Source: JSC-12 sp033764965 (GTDB lineage Bacteria > Cyanobacteriota > Cyanobacteriia > Leptolyngbyales > Leptolyngbyaceae). From it: DNA of 64,000 nt. The stretch covers positions 22,944 to 86,943 of the forward strand of contig JANRIN010000135.1 in assembly GCA_033764965.1 (NCBI GenBank). Direction: 5' to 3'. The notes beneath the pieces were generated by a model, which saw only the letters and a list, made by a program, of their open reading frames with translations, was not told the origin of the DNA and did no database searches. Position 1 is the first letter of the stretch; every line of letters starts with the position of its first letter. This document shows, piece by piece, positions 42,829-52,573 of this stretch. A program made the position numbers and the translations under genes.

Positions 42829-45469
42829 TTCTGTTTCCCCACACTACGCGATCAATAGCTTCCAAAGGTATTTGCCCTGGTATGTATCCAATTTCGCTTA
42901 ATAGGTATTGCCCTCTAATACTCATTAACGCATTACGTAATCTCGTAACTTCGCCAGGAGGATCTTCATGAAACACAAGTCCTAAATTGTATTTCAACGG
43001 ATAATTCTTGATGTTGGGATTAGAAAAGAAGCTACCTTTTGTGGTGCATAAATCAGCACCAGGACTAACAGGTTGTCCCGATGAATCTACAAGAATCGAA
43101 ACTGCATCAGAACCTTCTTCCCTTATTGCTAAGGGATAAACACTGCATTGGTTAAACATAGTTCCAAAGCGATCAAACCCGATGCCTATTTCCTCGTGCT
43201 CGGCTATATCGTTGGTGTAGATTGTCATTAAATTGTAAATATTTTCGGGGGGACCAACTCTATTTATTTGTTCAATAGATTGTTCCACTCTATCGATTTG
43301 CTCCTTCTCCTGTTGCAACTTTACAATGGACTCCTCAGCTTGTCTCTCTAAATTATCAAATTTTTGAATAAGTTCTCTTTCGTTATTCAAAACTAATTCT
43401 CGAAATAGATCTAATACTGATTCATTCTTGGGAAAAAATAATCTAACCGTTCTGCCGTTTGATAAAGTAGGAGTAAGCGTATCACCTGTATAAATTCCCC
43501 TTAGTTCCTTCAAAGAGATTTCTGTAGTAATATTTCTTGAAGGGTAACTATTTTCAAGCGGCATAAAAACAACTAGTGCATCATAAGCAACTAGTTGTGA
43601 AACTAAAGGAGGAGTAATATCATCATTCAGCCGCATAAATGCAACATAATTTTTTGCGCTACGGACTTGCCTTAAAATCTCATTGCGATCGCTCTGAATA
43701 GCACTCGAATTTGCAGGGTTTAGCTTTATTGCTGGATATCTTATATTTAATTCATCAATAAAATTTTTCCGTTGTTCATTAAGGTTATTAGATATAAATA
43801 TTCGATCGGAAGCGTAATCCCATATTCCTTTTTCAAGCAAATAGCTAATTGTCAAAGAAGTCTTGGGTGAATATAGAGTAAAATCTCCAAAGCCAAAAAA
43901 AGCTACTAGAGGAGTAGCTCCTACAATATGTTCAAAAGATTTCCGAGTGGCAAACAGGGTAAACGAAACTAAAACCATCAGAAATAAAGGTATACCTATC
44001 CAGGTTGGTGAGAGGAACTTATTAGTATTAGCTTCTACAATATCTTCAGGTGCTTTTTCAGTAGATTCAGAGGCTCGCGTATGTCCTATCGCTTGTGAAG
44101 AAGATTCAATTCGTGGCTTAGTGAATTGGTTTAGAGCATCTAAGGCATCTCTTGCTGTTCTAAAGGAATTTGTTTGTCCTGATAAGCGTTGAATAAATTG
44201 TTGTAGATTTTCGTCTTCTGAATCAGTCTTAATTTGTGTTGAACTAGTAGATTCATTAACACATCTCTTAAGGAGTTGAAGGGCAGTTTTCCCAAGGTCT
44301 TCTAAATCTCGCTTCTTTGAGCCAACACATTTTTCAAGCTCTCGTTCTAATGATTCTTCATCAGATTCTTCATCATTGCTGCTCTTGACAACATCTGTGA
44401 GAATCTTAGAATTTGAATCAAACAAGTGTTCCCATAATCTAAAGTTTGATAAATAAATGAAGAATTGGCGATCGCTAGATATTCCCGGAGATCCTATTTG
44501 TCGTATATACAAACTCTTAAGGCTAAGATTGCCGTGAGCCAGTCCTTTAATTGATTGATTAGTTCCAAGGTTAACTCGATAAGACTCATGCAAAAACCAA
44601 AGCGTTTCTAATACCTGCCGTAGAACCTCACGAACATCTTTTAGAGACATGGATTTGTTAGCAGGATCGGATAAGTAAGCCTCCAATGTAGAATTGAATC
44701 GATTCTGAGCTATTGATGTAGACTCTGTTGAGATAGGGTTACCAACTGGTCTAGTTACTAAATAACATCGAACATCATCAATTACTTCTTTACCTGATTC
44801 TTCAAAGGAACAAGTAAACGCATCAATCAGCTTAATGATTCTAAAATCTGGACCATCTCCAAGCTTGCGGTTAAGATCAAGCAGATGTCTGAATGCTTCT
44901 CGTCGCTTCTCAATCTCGTCCTCATTAAAGCAAAGATTTGGTAACAAATATTCTGTAATTAAGACAACTTCATCACTACGATTTTTTCCTATGTATATCC
45001 GCTTGTAGAGAGGCAACTTTATCTCTTGTCCATTGATGATTTCTCTCTCAATAGCCTTCTGGATGTCATCCTCAATACATTTTTCTACAGTGTATTCATC
45101 CCAACGACTGCCTTTGAGTGCTGAATTCCCTTCTTCTATTTCATCTAGTTTATTTTTAACTTCCTCTAAACTAATCAGACGAGGATAGATCCTATTAATC
45201 TTTTCATTTGTCGTGAGAGGTTGCTTCCCCTGAGAAGTATTCCTCTCTCCTTCACTAGCCGAGCCGACAAACTCCGGAATATCTCTGCGCTCTGTAACAA
45301 CTTTTTCTCCTAATTTAGAACTACCTGAAGTATCCAGTCTCTCAACTAGCGATTGTAGAAATTTTTGTAATTGTTGTCGTGTCACATCAACGGGATGTTG
45401 AATGAAGTTTGAAATCTCATTCTTTCCCCGTTGTAAGTCAAACCATTTCTGTCTTATTCCTCTAAACAA
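42812..45469 (-). CDS. Pseudokinase-TM-phosphate-binding-protein fusion
   Basis: An 885-residue protein. Residues about 90-400 look like a Ser/Thr kinase fold without a usual catalytic site: the HRD loop is replaced by LAHGNLSLKSLYI and the DFG by LSNFRLWEHLF. An acidic linker and a transmembrane helix follow (about 485-510; IGIPLFLMVLVSFTLFA). The C-terminal part (about 540-885) resembles PstS-type periplasmic binding proteins: VAYDALVVFMPLENS, ISLKELRGIYTGD, and a later LRNALMSIRGQYLLSEIGYI. So an inactive kinase inside is joined through the membrane to a ligand-binding domain outside or in the lumen. It lies between tail genes with 29-nt spacing and a 17-nt overlap, so it belongs to the operon. 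A trigger or membrane dock is inferred. Confidence 0.78.
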   Translation of the reverse strand: MFRGIRQKWFDLQRGKNEISNFIQHPVDVTRQQLQKFLQSLVERLDTSGSSKLGEKVVTERRDIPEFVGSASEGERNTSQGKQPLTTNEKINRIYPRLISLEEVKNKLDEIEEGNSALKGSRWDEYTVEKCIEDDIQKAIEREIINGQEIKLPLYKRIYIGKNRSDEVVLITEYLLPNLCFNEDEIEKRREAFRHLLDLNRKLGDGPDFRIIKLIDAFTCSFEESGKEVIDDVRCYLVTRPVGNPISTESTSIAQNRFNSTLEAYLSDPANKSMSLKDVREVLRQVLETLWFLHESYRVNLGTNQSIKGLAHGNLSLKSLYIRQIGSPGISSDRQFFIYLSNFRLWEHLFDSNSKILTDVVKSSNDEESDEESLERELEKCVGSKKRDLEDLGKTALQLLKRCVNESTSSTQIKTDSEDENLQQFIQRLSGQTNSFRTARDALDALNQFTKPRIESSSQAIGHTRASESTEKAPEDIVEANTNKFLSPTWIGIPLFLMVLVSFTLFATRKSFEHIVGATPLVAFFGFGDFTLYSPKTSLTISYLLEKGIWDYASDRIFISNNLNEQRKNFIDELNIRYPAIKLNPANSSAIQSDRNEILRQVRSAKNYVAFMRLNDDITPPLVSQLVAYDALVVFMPLENSYPSRNITTEISLKELRGIYTGDTLTPTLSNGRTVRLFFPKNESVLDLFRELVLNNERELIQKFDNLERQAEESIVKLQQEKEQIDRVEQSIEQINRVGPPENIYNLMTIYTNDIAEHEEIGIGFDRFGTMFNQCSVYPLAIREEGSDAVSILVDSSGQPVSPGADLCTTKGSFFSNPNIKNYPLKYNLGLVFHEDPPGEVTRLRNALMSIRGQYLLSEIGYIPGQIPLEAIDRVVWGNRNEPSE

Positions 45470-45498
45470 TGATATAGCTCCGATTTATGTTATTGGTC

Positions 45499-45822
45499 TT
45501 AACGAGCAGCATTCGGAACTTCATATGGTTTGTTCTCTAATCCATTAATATGGCGATAAAACTGATATAAATAATTCAAGTCCTCTGCGTATAAATCCTC
45601 AATGATTGATGGGCTAATTTCTTCTAAAGAGCCAAGTTGAGTAATAACGCGAGAGAGAATGATGACAGTTGCATAGGCAGGATTAGACTTTACTCTGGGA
45701 TCACGAAGAGGAATAATTTCGTCTATGGCTTTTGCAAGGCGCATAATACCCTTGCGATGTAAATTTCCCTGACCGTCTGGGTATCCCTTTGGCAGTATAA
45801 ATTCAAACTCTGTTTGAAACAT
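45499..45822 (-). CDS. Phage tail assembly-like protein (paralogue 1)
   Basis: A 107-residue protein: TEFEFILPKGYPDGQGNLHR, then KGIMRLAKAIDEIIPLRDPR, VIILSRVITQLGSLEEISPS and LNYLYQFYRHIN. It is a clear paralogue of the protein at 60597-60977, which has an extra CxxC tail. In contractile tails such small proteins are assembly factors or chaperones for the tape measure and tube. It follows the second tube gene by 26 nt. Confidence 0.75.
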   Translation of the reverse strand: MFQTEFEFILPKGYPDGQGNLHRKGIMRLAKAIDEIIPLRDPRVKSNPAYATVIILSRVITQLGSLEEISPSIIEDLYAEDLNYLYQFYRHINGLENKPYEVPNAAR

Positions 45823-45848
45823 TCAAAGTTTATTAGTTCTTCTATGTG

Positions 45849-46346
45849 TCACGCTCGTGAAAAGCTTTCAACCGCAATCTCTAGTTCTTCAATTTCCATT
45901 TCACTACTCTGTACACTGAGGTCAGCGATAGAGTATCGAGTAGGCCAAGCTCCTTTAAAGTTAAATCGTACTTGCTCTTTGCTTTCCAAATCATAAATAA
46001 CCAAGGAACCATCTCTAAGTTGTTTCGCCCAGCCTCCTGCTTCTACGTCAGCAAACCATTTCCACAACCTTGCTGAGTTGGTCATCCCTCGACGCAAAAT
46101 AATGTTGTCTGTCTTTGTATTGCCAGGGATCTTAGTGCGAACAATGCGACCAAACTTAGCATTGGCTGTTCCCCATTGTTCAGGGGTGACTTCACAGATT
46201 TCCACGACATCTTGGTTGCGCTTAAACCCTCGACCTTCAAGGAAAACAGCGTCTATATTGCTGCTGCCATCTAGTGTCAGCTCCATGTAAAAGCGACTTG
46301 CGGTAAGCAATTCAGGATAAGCTGGTCTTTCAGAGGGTTCAGCCAT
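45849..46346 (-). CDS. Phage-tail-like inner tube protein
   Basis: A 165-residue tube protein: LLTASRFYMELTLDGSSNID, GRGFKRNQDVVEICEVT, IILRRGMTNSARLWKWFADV and a C-terminal SSEMEIEELEIAVESF strand. It is the second tube gene after the sheath. Divergent tube paralogues in one locus usually make different rings or a hetero-hexameric shaft. Confidence 0.92.
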   Translation of the reverse strand: MAEPSERPAYPELLTASRFYMELTLDGSSNIDAVFLEGRGFKRNQDVVEICEVTPEQWGTANAKFGRIVRTKIPGNTKTDNIILRRGMTNSARLWKWFADVEAGGWAKQLRDGSLVIYDLESKEQVRFNFKGAWPTRYSIADLSVQSSEMEIEELEIAVESFSRA

Positions 46347-46408
46347 AATTTGACATAGAAAAAATATGGGGAAGCATTACAACGTGAGATAGAACACTGC
46401 CCAGTAAA

Positions 46409-46867
46409 TTACTGAACTCGCTCAATTCCCTCATGTACAAGTTCTAGAGTCTCATTTGCCATGTTGGTATCAGCAGCAGTAAAACTAGGTCCTTGGTACT
46501 TACAGGGATAAGCACTCTTGAGTTCCCAACGAGCTTGCATACCACCAGCCTGATCATAGGCAGTAACCGATGCCGCCTTTCGACTGCTATTCCAGCTAGA
46601 TGAGCCACCATCATTGGTATTGCAATTTTTGTACCAGGTGTAAAGGTCTTTGTCAGTGGTAGCAACTACTTTAACTACCACATTGGTAAACTTCTCAGTC
46701 GTAGGGGTTGCTTGCCGTAACCTTACAGCCCCTTTACTGGAACCATGAACTCCACCGCTTCCTGCAACTGGAGATTCTACCGACAAGCCAGACACTTCCA
46801 AAATTTGCTTTTCGGTGATGCCATCTGCTTCAAAATAGAATCGACAAGCAGTCAAAAGTTCAGCCAT
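46409..46867 (-). CDS. Phage-tail-like inner tube protein (Afp1-like)
   Basis: A 152-residue tube protein: LTACRFYFEADGITEKQILE, VSGLSVESPVAGSGGVHG, TTDKDLYTWYKNCNTNDGG and NETLELVHEGIERV. It is the first tube gene after the sheath, which is the typical position of the main tube subunit. The ATG at 46867 has AAGGAG 8 nt upstream; the longer frame from 46888 would include that ribosome site. Confidence 0.92.
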   Translation of the reverse strand: MAELLTACRFYFEADGITEKQILEVSGLSVESPVAGSGGVHGSSKGAVRLRQATPTTEKFTNVVVKVVATTDKDLYTWYKNCNTNDGGSSSWNSSRKAASVTAYDQAGGMQARWELKSAYPCKYQGPSFTAADTNMANETLELVHEGIERVQ

Positions 46868-46960
46868 TACTAAATCTCCTTCGATCAATTGTCGCGAATC
46901 AACTAGAGTTTAAGTTAGAGACATTTTCAAATCAAAAGCCAAATAAGAAGTATTACTACC

Positions 46961-48727
46961 TCATCCTAATTCCTGGCTTGGATCCCACTGGCTGATCCGA
47001 AAGATGACAAATTCAGCAGGGCGAACTGGAGAAACCCCAATCTCTACAATTAACTGTCCTAACTTTCTGGTTTCAGGTGTGTTTAGTTCTTCATCACACT
47101 TGACATAATATGCTTCTTCAGGCGTTCTACCAAATAATGCACCTTCGCGCCACATCCGTTCCAGAAAGTTTTTTACTGTCCGAGTGACTCGTGCCCATAA
47201 ATCTTCGTCGTTAGGTTCAAAAACAACCCATTGAGTTCCTAATTCAATCGACTTCGCAATAAAACTCATCGTGCGCCGAACGCTAATGTAGCGCCAGTCA
47301 ATCTCATTATTTGGATCAGCCAGCGTTCGAGCACCCCATACCAAAGTTCCGCGATCGCGGAACTTACGAATACAGTTAATACCTTTTGGGTTCAACAGTT
47401 CCTGCTCTCGGAAACTTGTATCATATGCTAAACCAACTACCCCTCTGGGAACTTCATTGGCAGGTGCTTTGTGATAACCCCGAGTCTCATCAGTGCGGCA
47501 CCAAACTCCCATCACATGTCCGCAGGGAGGAACTAAAATTGATTTTCCGCTGTCATTGGGATTTGCAACTTTAATCCAAGGGTAGTACAGTGCTGCAAAT
47601 TGAGAGCGGCGACCAAAACCTTCTAGCCATTCATAAACATCTTGGGGCTTGTGTTGGCTTGGAGGAACTGGATTTGCACCTTTGCTTGGTTTCACTGGAG
47701 GCGGATCAAGGACGACCATTCGATAGGCAGGACCAGGAGCTGAATTTTCACAGCTATTAATCATGATTTGCATGAGACCCTGGATCTGCTCCAACTCAAG
47801 CCACCTCTGCTGATACGCTAGCATCAAGTCTGGACATGCAACCATTGCCACTTCATCGATCTCAAAAAGCCCTTGCAATCCTGAGCGGTTATCCTTATCA
47901 CCACACACTCTGGGATACCATGCTTGAATCTGGTATATCTTTTCTGAAGGCAGAACTTCGTAGAAACCATCGCTTGGTCGTTGTGCAAGGGGATGAGCTT
48001 CCTCAGCTTGAACGACAACCGTAATCAGGGGGTTTTCTTCTAAAGCAGTTCCTACGAAAAAACCCGATTCTGGATCTATTCCATCACTTAGCTGGCTATT
48101 GGGTTGCCTCATTGAGAGGTGGCGATATTCATATTTTTCATCACCTCTCAAAACAGTTACTCTAAAGTACTCTCCGTTATTCCAAAATGTTTTGTCAGGA
48201 ACATTAGTTCGGGGTGTATCAGGTTTTATATCGACCTTAACACGCTCTTTCTTCTCATAGAGGTCATTATTATCATCACTCTGCTCAGATTGTTTTAGTC
48301 CAAAGGCTAGTGATGGACGTTTACTTGATGTTTTTACCTCACTTAAAACTGGGCGAGTTTCAACTTTTGGAGAGTTATCGTCATTTGTTTTGGGAAGACT
48401 TGTGCCAATGCTAACAATCCAACATCGCCCTCCGCCATTATCAAACCAACCTTTCACGGCGTAGGGGAGGTAAGGTCCGAAACCCAAACTATTACCTTCT
48501 TGGTCTTTAAAGTAGCTAAATCCATTGGAGCCAACCTTGGCAAAATTCTCTAAATATTGGCTCCAATTCGTAATCAAAATAGGTTCAAATAGATCAGCAT
48601 CGCCTCGAACATCTTCGGTAAAACCGACAAATCCAGCAACGCTTAAATTGACTCCCGCTATGGGACGGCTGCCTCGACTAACTTCTTCAACGTAAACCCC
48701 CGGAGCTTCGTAAACCAAACGAGCCAT
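46961..48727 (-). CDS. Contractile tail sheath protein
   Basis: A 588-residue sheath protein. The N-terminus LVYEAPGVYVEEVSRGSRPI, AGVNLSVAGFVGFTEDVRGD is diagnostic. The C-terminal half has SQFAALYYPWIKVANP, PPCGHVMGVWCRTDETRGYH, KAPANEVPRGVVGL, YISVRRTMSFIAKSIELGTQ and WVVFEPND. These segments form the contractile core. ATG at 48727 is chosen because GGAGG lies 8 nt upstream. It is the first gene of the minus-strand arm; its promoter must lie in the 437-bp spacer shared with the divergent DUF4255 gene. Confidence 0.95.
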   Translation of the reverse strand: MARLVYEAPGVYVEEVSRGSRPIAGVNLSVAGFVGFTEDVRGDADLFEPILITNWSQYLENFAKVGSNGFSYFKDQEGNSLGFGPYLPYAVKGWFDNGGGRCWIVSIGTSLPKTNDDNSPKVETRPVLSEVKTSSKRPSLAFGLKQSEQSDDNNDLYEKKERVKVDIKPDTPRTNVPDKTFWNNGEYFRVTVLRGDEKYEYRHLSMRQPNSQLSDGIDPESGFFVGTALEENPLITVVVQAEEAHPLAQRPSDGFYEVLPSEKIYQIQAWYPRVCGDKDNRSGLQGLFEIDEVAMVACPDLMLAYQQRWLELEQIQGLMQIMINSCENSAPGPAYRMVVLDPPPVKPSKGANPVPPSQHKPQDVYEWLEGFGRRSQFAALYYPWIKVANPNDSGKSILVPPCGHVMGVWCRTDETRGYHKAPANEVPRGVVGLAYDTSFREQELLNPKGINCIRKFRDRGTLVWGARTLADPNNEIDWRYISVRRTMSFIAKSIELGTQWVVFEPNDEDLWARVTRTVKNFLERMWREGALFGRTPEEAYYVKCDEELNTPETRKLGQLIVEIGVSPVRPAEFVIFRISQWDPSQELG

Positions 48728-48869
48728 AGCGGATTCCTCCAATTTTTTGGATTTTGTGCTTTAAATGACAGATTTCCGTTGATTTAAAGGCTGAACGAGG
48801 CAACTTGAATCAGCCCGTACTGACCCGTACTGATTAGTCAGATATAGCGGTGTGCACTTAGGTTAGGAC

Positions 48870-48917
48870 GGGGTGCAGGGGTGGAAACCCTGTCCGGGGG
48901 CAAAGCCCCCGCACCCC
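48870..48917. repeat. Three-way-junction palindrome
   Basis: Outer stem GGGGTGC/GCACCCC encloses two hairpins, CAGGG/CCCTG and GGGGGC-AAA-GCCCCC (48896-48910). It could be a cruciform or structured leader, or a dispersed repeat. Confidence 0.7.
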
Positions 48918-48949
48918 CTTACCGCAACTCTTATGCGTAGAGCTATATT

Positions 48950-48994
48950 TAGGAACTGTGCAAAATTCTATTAGGAACTGTGCAAAATTCTATT
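48950..48994. repeat. 22-bp tandem duplication
   Basis: AGGAACTGTGCAAAATTCTA with flanking T bases occurs twice in tandem with a 22-bp period and no mismatch. It may be a duplicated regulator site in the divergent control region. Confidence 0.75.
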
Positions 48995-49164
48995 TGGATT
49001 TCCTAGTTGCTTGGAGTGCTACATCGGAAATCTTAATAATTTCATCCGGATGGTCTTGACTATTCTTTACAAAGTTGGAGCCAAATCTAAAGTTGAGCGA
49101 TCGCTCCTCCATCGTTCCGTTATTTTGATTCTATTCTGGTTGCTAAAAACTAGGGCTTGCCATT

Positions 49165-50535
49165 ATGAGTAATTACCTAGCGATCGCCACTGTTACGGCT
49201 GCTCTGCGGCAGATATTGCAGGAAGGTATCCAAAACGATATTCAGGAGGCAGTAGTCACAACAGTGCGTCCTGATAGTTTGGGAGCAGTCAATCAAACTG
49301 CTGGGATCAACATTTACTTGTATCATGCAACCCCAAATCCTGCCTGGCGAAATGCAGATTTACGGACTAACCGACCTAAAGGTAGCCTGACTAAACATGG
49401 GCAGGCAGCTTTGGATTTGCACTATCTCCTCACGTTTTATGGCAATGAACAAGAACTGATTCCCCAACGGTTAATGGGTAGCACCATTAAAATCCTTGTG
49501 GATAAACCTATTTTGACTCAAGATATTATTCAAAAAACGCTTGATTCCAATACTTCTAATGCTTTGTCATTTCTTGCTAATTCAACGTTAGGGGATCAAG
49601 TTGATTTAGTGAAATTTATTCCTACCAGCATTACCACCGATGAACTGTCACGGATCTGGTCTATTTTCTTCCAGGTTCCTTACTCCCTTTCGTTCGCCTA
49701 CCAGGGAACGGCAGTATTGATTGAAGGAGATAAGCCAGGAAAAGTGACCTTCCCGGTACGACGACCCCAGTTCAATATCTCGTCTGCTCGTCCAATCATT
49801 GATAAAGTCGAGCAGATTAACGACGCAGATTTCAACAAATCAGAACCAAGGATCCAAGCGGGTGAGCCAATTACCTGTTGTAGCAGTTTGATTATTCGGG
49901 GAAGACAGTTGAAGGCACGAGGGCAACAATCTCTGGGGCATCACCAGCAATCGAACGAAATTACTCAAGTTCATATCGGTAAAGCGAAACTAACTCCACA
50001 AGTGATAGCCGATAATCAAGTCAAAATTCAGTTGGCTTCTCTTGCATTGGAGGAGCGTAGCGGATTACGGGCTGGGGTACAGGGCATCCAAATTGTGCGA
50101 GTCACAACAGAGCAGATTTTTTTAGAGGGAAAGCCCCCTTATCAAACAACTTATAGGGTCGAATCGAATGCTATACCGCTTGTTCTATGTCCGAGAATTT
50201 TAGGTGACAGTGCAGGAATTTCTTTACAAACAGTTGAGAACGAAGGAGCGATCCAAACAAATGCTTTGGTTCAAGTGGATGTAAGGATTGCTCCAGAACA
50301 ACGGGTGTTTTTGCTATTGAACAGATTGAGTGGTGAGCATGACCCTGAAGAGGATGAGAAAACTTACATTATTGCAGCACTACCTCGTTCTGAAACTGCT
50401 GATACGATCGCCTTCCCAGTAGATGATGTAGTAGCTGGTACGTATTTAGTGAGAATTCAAGTAGATGGAGCAGAAAGTCCTTTTAATGAAGAACAGCTTG
50501 AGCCAAGAGTTGTAATTCCAAATCAAGAGGAGTGA
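49165..50535 (+). CDS. DUF4255 tail terminator (Afp16/Pvc16-like)
   Basis: A 456-residue protein. Residues 1-195 match the DUF4255/Pvc16 N-terminal domain: YLAIATVTAALRQILQEGIQ, INIYLYHATPNPAWRNADLR, LDLHYLLTFYGNEQELIPQR. The C-terminal half is beta-rich, Ig-like (ITCCSSLIIRGRQLKARG; VVAGTYLVRIQVDG). Terminators cap the tube and sheath and set the end of assembly. It begins the plus-strand arm and ends 4 nt before the GTG of the ATPase, the usual pairing in eCIS loci. Confidence 0.9.
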   Translation: MSNYLAIATVTAALRQILQEGIQNDIQEAVVTTVRPDSLGAVNQTAGINIYLYHATPNPAWRNADLRTNRPKGSLTKHGQAALDLHYLLTFYGNEQELIPQRLMGSTIKILVDKPILTQDIIQKTLDSNTSNALSFLANSTLGDQVDLVKFIPTSITTDELSRIWSIFFQVPYSLSFAYQGTAVLIEGDKPGKVTFPVRRPQFNISSARPIIDKVEQINDADFNKSEPRIQAGEPITCCSSLIIRGRQLKARGQQSLGHHQQSNEITQVHIGKAKLTPQVIADNQVKIQLASLALEERSGLRAGVQGIQIVRVTTEQIFLEGKPPYQTTYRVESNAIPLVLCPRILGDSAGISLQTVENEGAIQTNALVQVDVRIAPEQRVFLLLNRLSGEHDPEEDEKTYIIAALPRSETADTIAFPVDDVVAGTYLVRIQVDGAESPFNEEQLEPRVVIPNQEE

Positions 50536-50539
50536 CACA

Positions 50540-52573
50540 GTGGCACCTGATGATCTAATTCAATGGCAAAGAGCAAATCAGCAATACTTGATAGCAGCAC
50601 TCGATCATATCCGCAAATTACTTCAACAATTTATCGATCAGAATCAAATTGAAGTTACCCCTTCCCCTTTCCTCTTTTCCCTTTCCCCTGCCTTGCCTGC
50701 ATTAGATCGTCTCTGTCAAATTTTTCGACTGTCAGCATTTGAGCAAGACATATTGTTGCTGTGTGCTGGAGCGCAGATAGACTCTACCATTCGGCTACTG
50801 TGTACCCAAGCTCAACCAGAATTAAAACATGGTGCTCCTTCGTTTGATTTAGCGAATTCAATTTTTGAGCAGTGCTATTGGAGCGCATTTGCCCCAGATG
50901 CGCCACTTCGGCGATCGCACCTCATTGAAGTTGGAGCCGGAGCCACTTTACTAACAGCCCCACTACGAATTGATGAGCGAATTCTACATCATCTAATGGG
51001 ATTATCTTACTTAGATGAACGGCTAATCGGTCTAATCAATCCAGTTGATGAAAGCGGTTTTCTAGTCAGTTCTCACCAAAAGCTGATTGATCAAGTTGTA
51101 GCTCTATGGCAGCAAAATTCAAACTCTAAAATCTTGCCTATTATTCAACTTTGTGGTGGGGAGCTGGAGAGTAAGCGGGTGATCGCTTCTACTGTATGCC
51201 GCAATCTAGGGTTTCGCCTCTATACGATTTCTAGTCATGCAATCCCTACTAACAGTGCAGATTTACAACAGGTTGTCTGGCTGTGGGAACGTGAAGCTTT
51301 GTTGACCCCGGCTGCTCTGCTGCTGCACTGGGATGAGAGCCATGACAATGATGCTGCAAGACGAACAGCGATCGCCCTGTTGCTTGAATCTATTACCAGT
51401 CCTTTGATAGTAATGAGTCGCGATCGCCACTCCATTGCACATCGTTCTGTGATTAATTTGGATGTCACGACTCCTACCTCTGACGAGCAACTCCAGATTT
51501 GGCACTATAGCTTGGGGGTGCAAGCGCAGCATCTCAATGGGCAGGTTGAGTCTCTAGTTTCACAGTTTAATCTCAGTGCTAATGCGATTCAAACGATTAG
51601 TCAGCAGGCTTTATCTGTGTGTCAGGGGGAAGGGGGAAGGGCACAGGAGGAAGGGGAAAAAGGTTGTGCATCTGGTGGTTCAGAGATAGGGATTGAAACG
51701 GTTTTGTGGAATGCTTGTCGTGTTCAGTCCCGTCCTCAACTTGATGATTTGGCGCAACGAATTGAATCTACTGAGGATTGGGATGATTTAGTGCTGCCAG
51801 AACAGCAGAAGCAGATTTTGAGGGAAATTGCTGTCCATGTGAGGCAGCGATCGACGGTTTACGATTACTGGGGAATGGCAGGCAAGGGGGGGCGTGGGCT
51901 GGGAATCAGCGGCTTATTTTCTGGGGTCAGCGGAACTGGCAAAACAATGGCAGCAGGTGTTTTAGCAGGCAGACTCAAGCTAGATTTATATCGCATCGAT
52001 TTAAGTTCGATGGTTAGTAAATACATTGGGGAGACGGAGAAAAATTTACGGCGAGTCTTTGATGCAGCGGAGGCAGGGGGTGTGGTTTTGCTGTTTGATG
52101 AGGCAGATGCTTTGTTTGGTAAGCGCAGTGAAGTCAAAGACTCTCACGATCGCTACGCCAACATGGAGGTCAGTTATTTGCTTCAGCGCATGGAAGCCTA
52201 TCGAGGTTTAGCGATTTTGACGACTAATCTAAAGGAGGCGATCGACCCTGCGTTTATGCGGCGGATTCGGTTTATGGTGCGCTTTCCGTTTCCGGAGTAT
52301 GGCGATCGCATCAAGATTTGGCAGACGATGTTTCCAGAGAGCGTCCCTAAAGAAGGTCTCAATTTCAAAAAATTGGCAAAGCTCAATATCGCTGGTGGCA
52401 ATATTCGGAATATTGCTCTTAATGCAGCTTTTCTAGCTGCGGAAAAGGGTAAAGATAATCCAATTACAATGGCTCACCTGCTGAAAGCTGCACAGAGTGA
52501 ATATTTGAAGCTGGAGCGTACGTTAACGGATGCAGAGATTCAGGGATGGTTGGAGGAGGGGGGTAAAGGGTGA
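50540..52573 (+). CDS. AAA+ ATPase of the injection system (Afp15-like)
   Basis: A 677-residue ATPase, starting at GTG 4 nt after the terminator gene. The C-terminal AAA+ module has Walker A SGVSGTGKT (about 460-468), Walker B VVLLFDEADALFGKR (about 514-528), sensor 1 in AILTTNLKEAIDPAF and Arg residues in MRRIRFMVRFPFP. The N-terminal 400 residues are helical (FRLSAFEQDILLLCAGAQID) and resemble a decayed AAA fold. Family members are needed for particle assembly. Two polypurine or polypyrimidine tracts are inserted in frame: at about 39-51 (TPSPFLFSLSPALP) and about 361-374 (GEGGRAQEEGEKG); both avoid the ATPase core. Confidence 0.93.
   Translation: MAPDDLIQWQRANQQYLIAALDHIRKLLQQFIDQNQIEVTPSPFLFSLSPALPALDRLCQIFRLSAFEQDILLLCAGAQIDSTIRLLCTQAQPELKHGAPSFDLANSIFEQCYWSAFAPDAPLRRSHLIEVGAGATLLTAPLRIDERILHHLMGLSYLDERLIGLINPVDESGFLVSSHQKLIDQVVALWQQNSNSKILPIIQLCGGELESKRVIASTVCRNLGFRLYTISSHAIPTNSADLQQVVWLWEREALLTPAALLLHWDESHDNDAARRTAIALLLESITSPLIVMSRDRHSIAHRSVINLDVTTPTSDEQLQIWHYSLGVQAQHLNGQVESLVSQFNLSANAIQTISQQALSVCQGEGGRAQEEGEKGCASGGSEIGIETVLWNACRVQSRPQLDDLAQRIESTEDWDDLVLPEQQKQILREIAVHVRQRSTVYDYWGMAGKGGRGLGISGLFSGVSGTGKTMAAGVLAGRLKLDLYRIDLSSMVSKYIGETEKNLRRVFDAAEAGGVVLLFDEADALFGKRSEVKDSHDRYANMEVSYLLQRMEAYRGLAILTTNLKEAIDPAFMRRIRFMVRFPFPEYGDRIKIWQTMFPESVPKEGLNFKKLAKLNIAGGNIRNIALNAAFLAAEKGKDNPITMAHLLKAAQSEYLKLERTLTDAEIQGWLEEGGKG

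Larger units (their letters stand above)
48728..49164. promoter_or_regulatory. Divergent control region of the injection locus
   Basis: This 437-bp spacer separates the sheath gene (leftward) from the DUF4255 terminator gene (rightward), so both arms are probably started here. It holds a three-way-junction palindrome (48870-48917), a 22-bp tandem duplication (48950-48994) and a HIP1 half-site. I could not settle on -35/-10 boxes. Confidence 0.6.

Noticed and set aside
42812..45469. Active Ser/Thr protein kinase
   Set aside because: The catalytic HRD and DFG motifs are replaced by HGN and SNF; only the fold seems kept.
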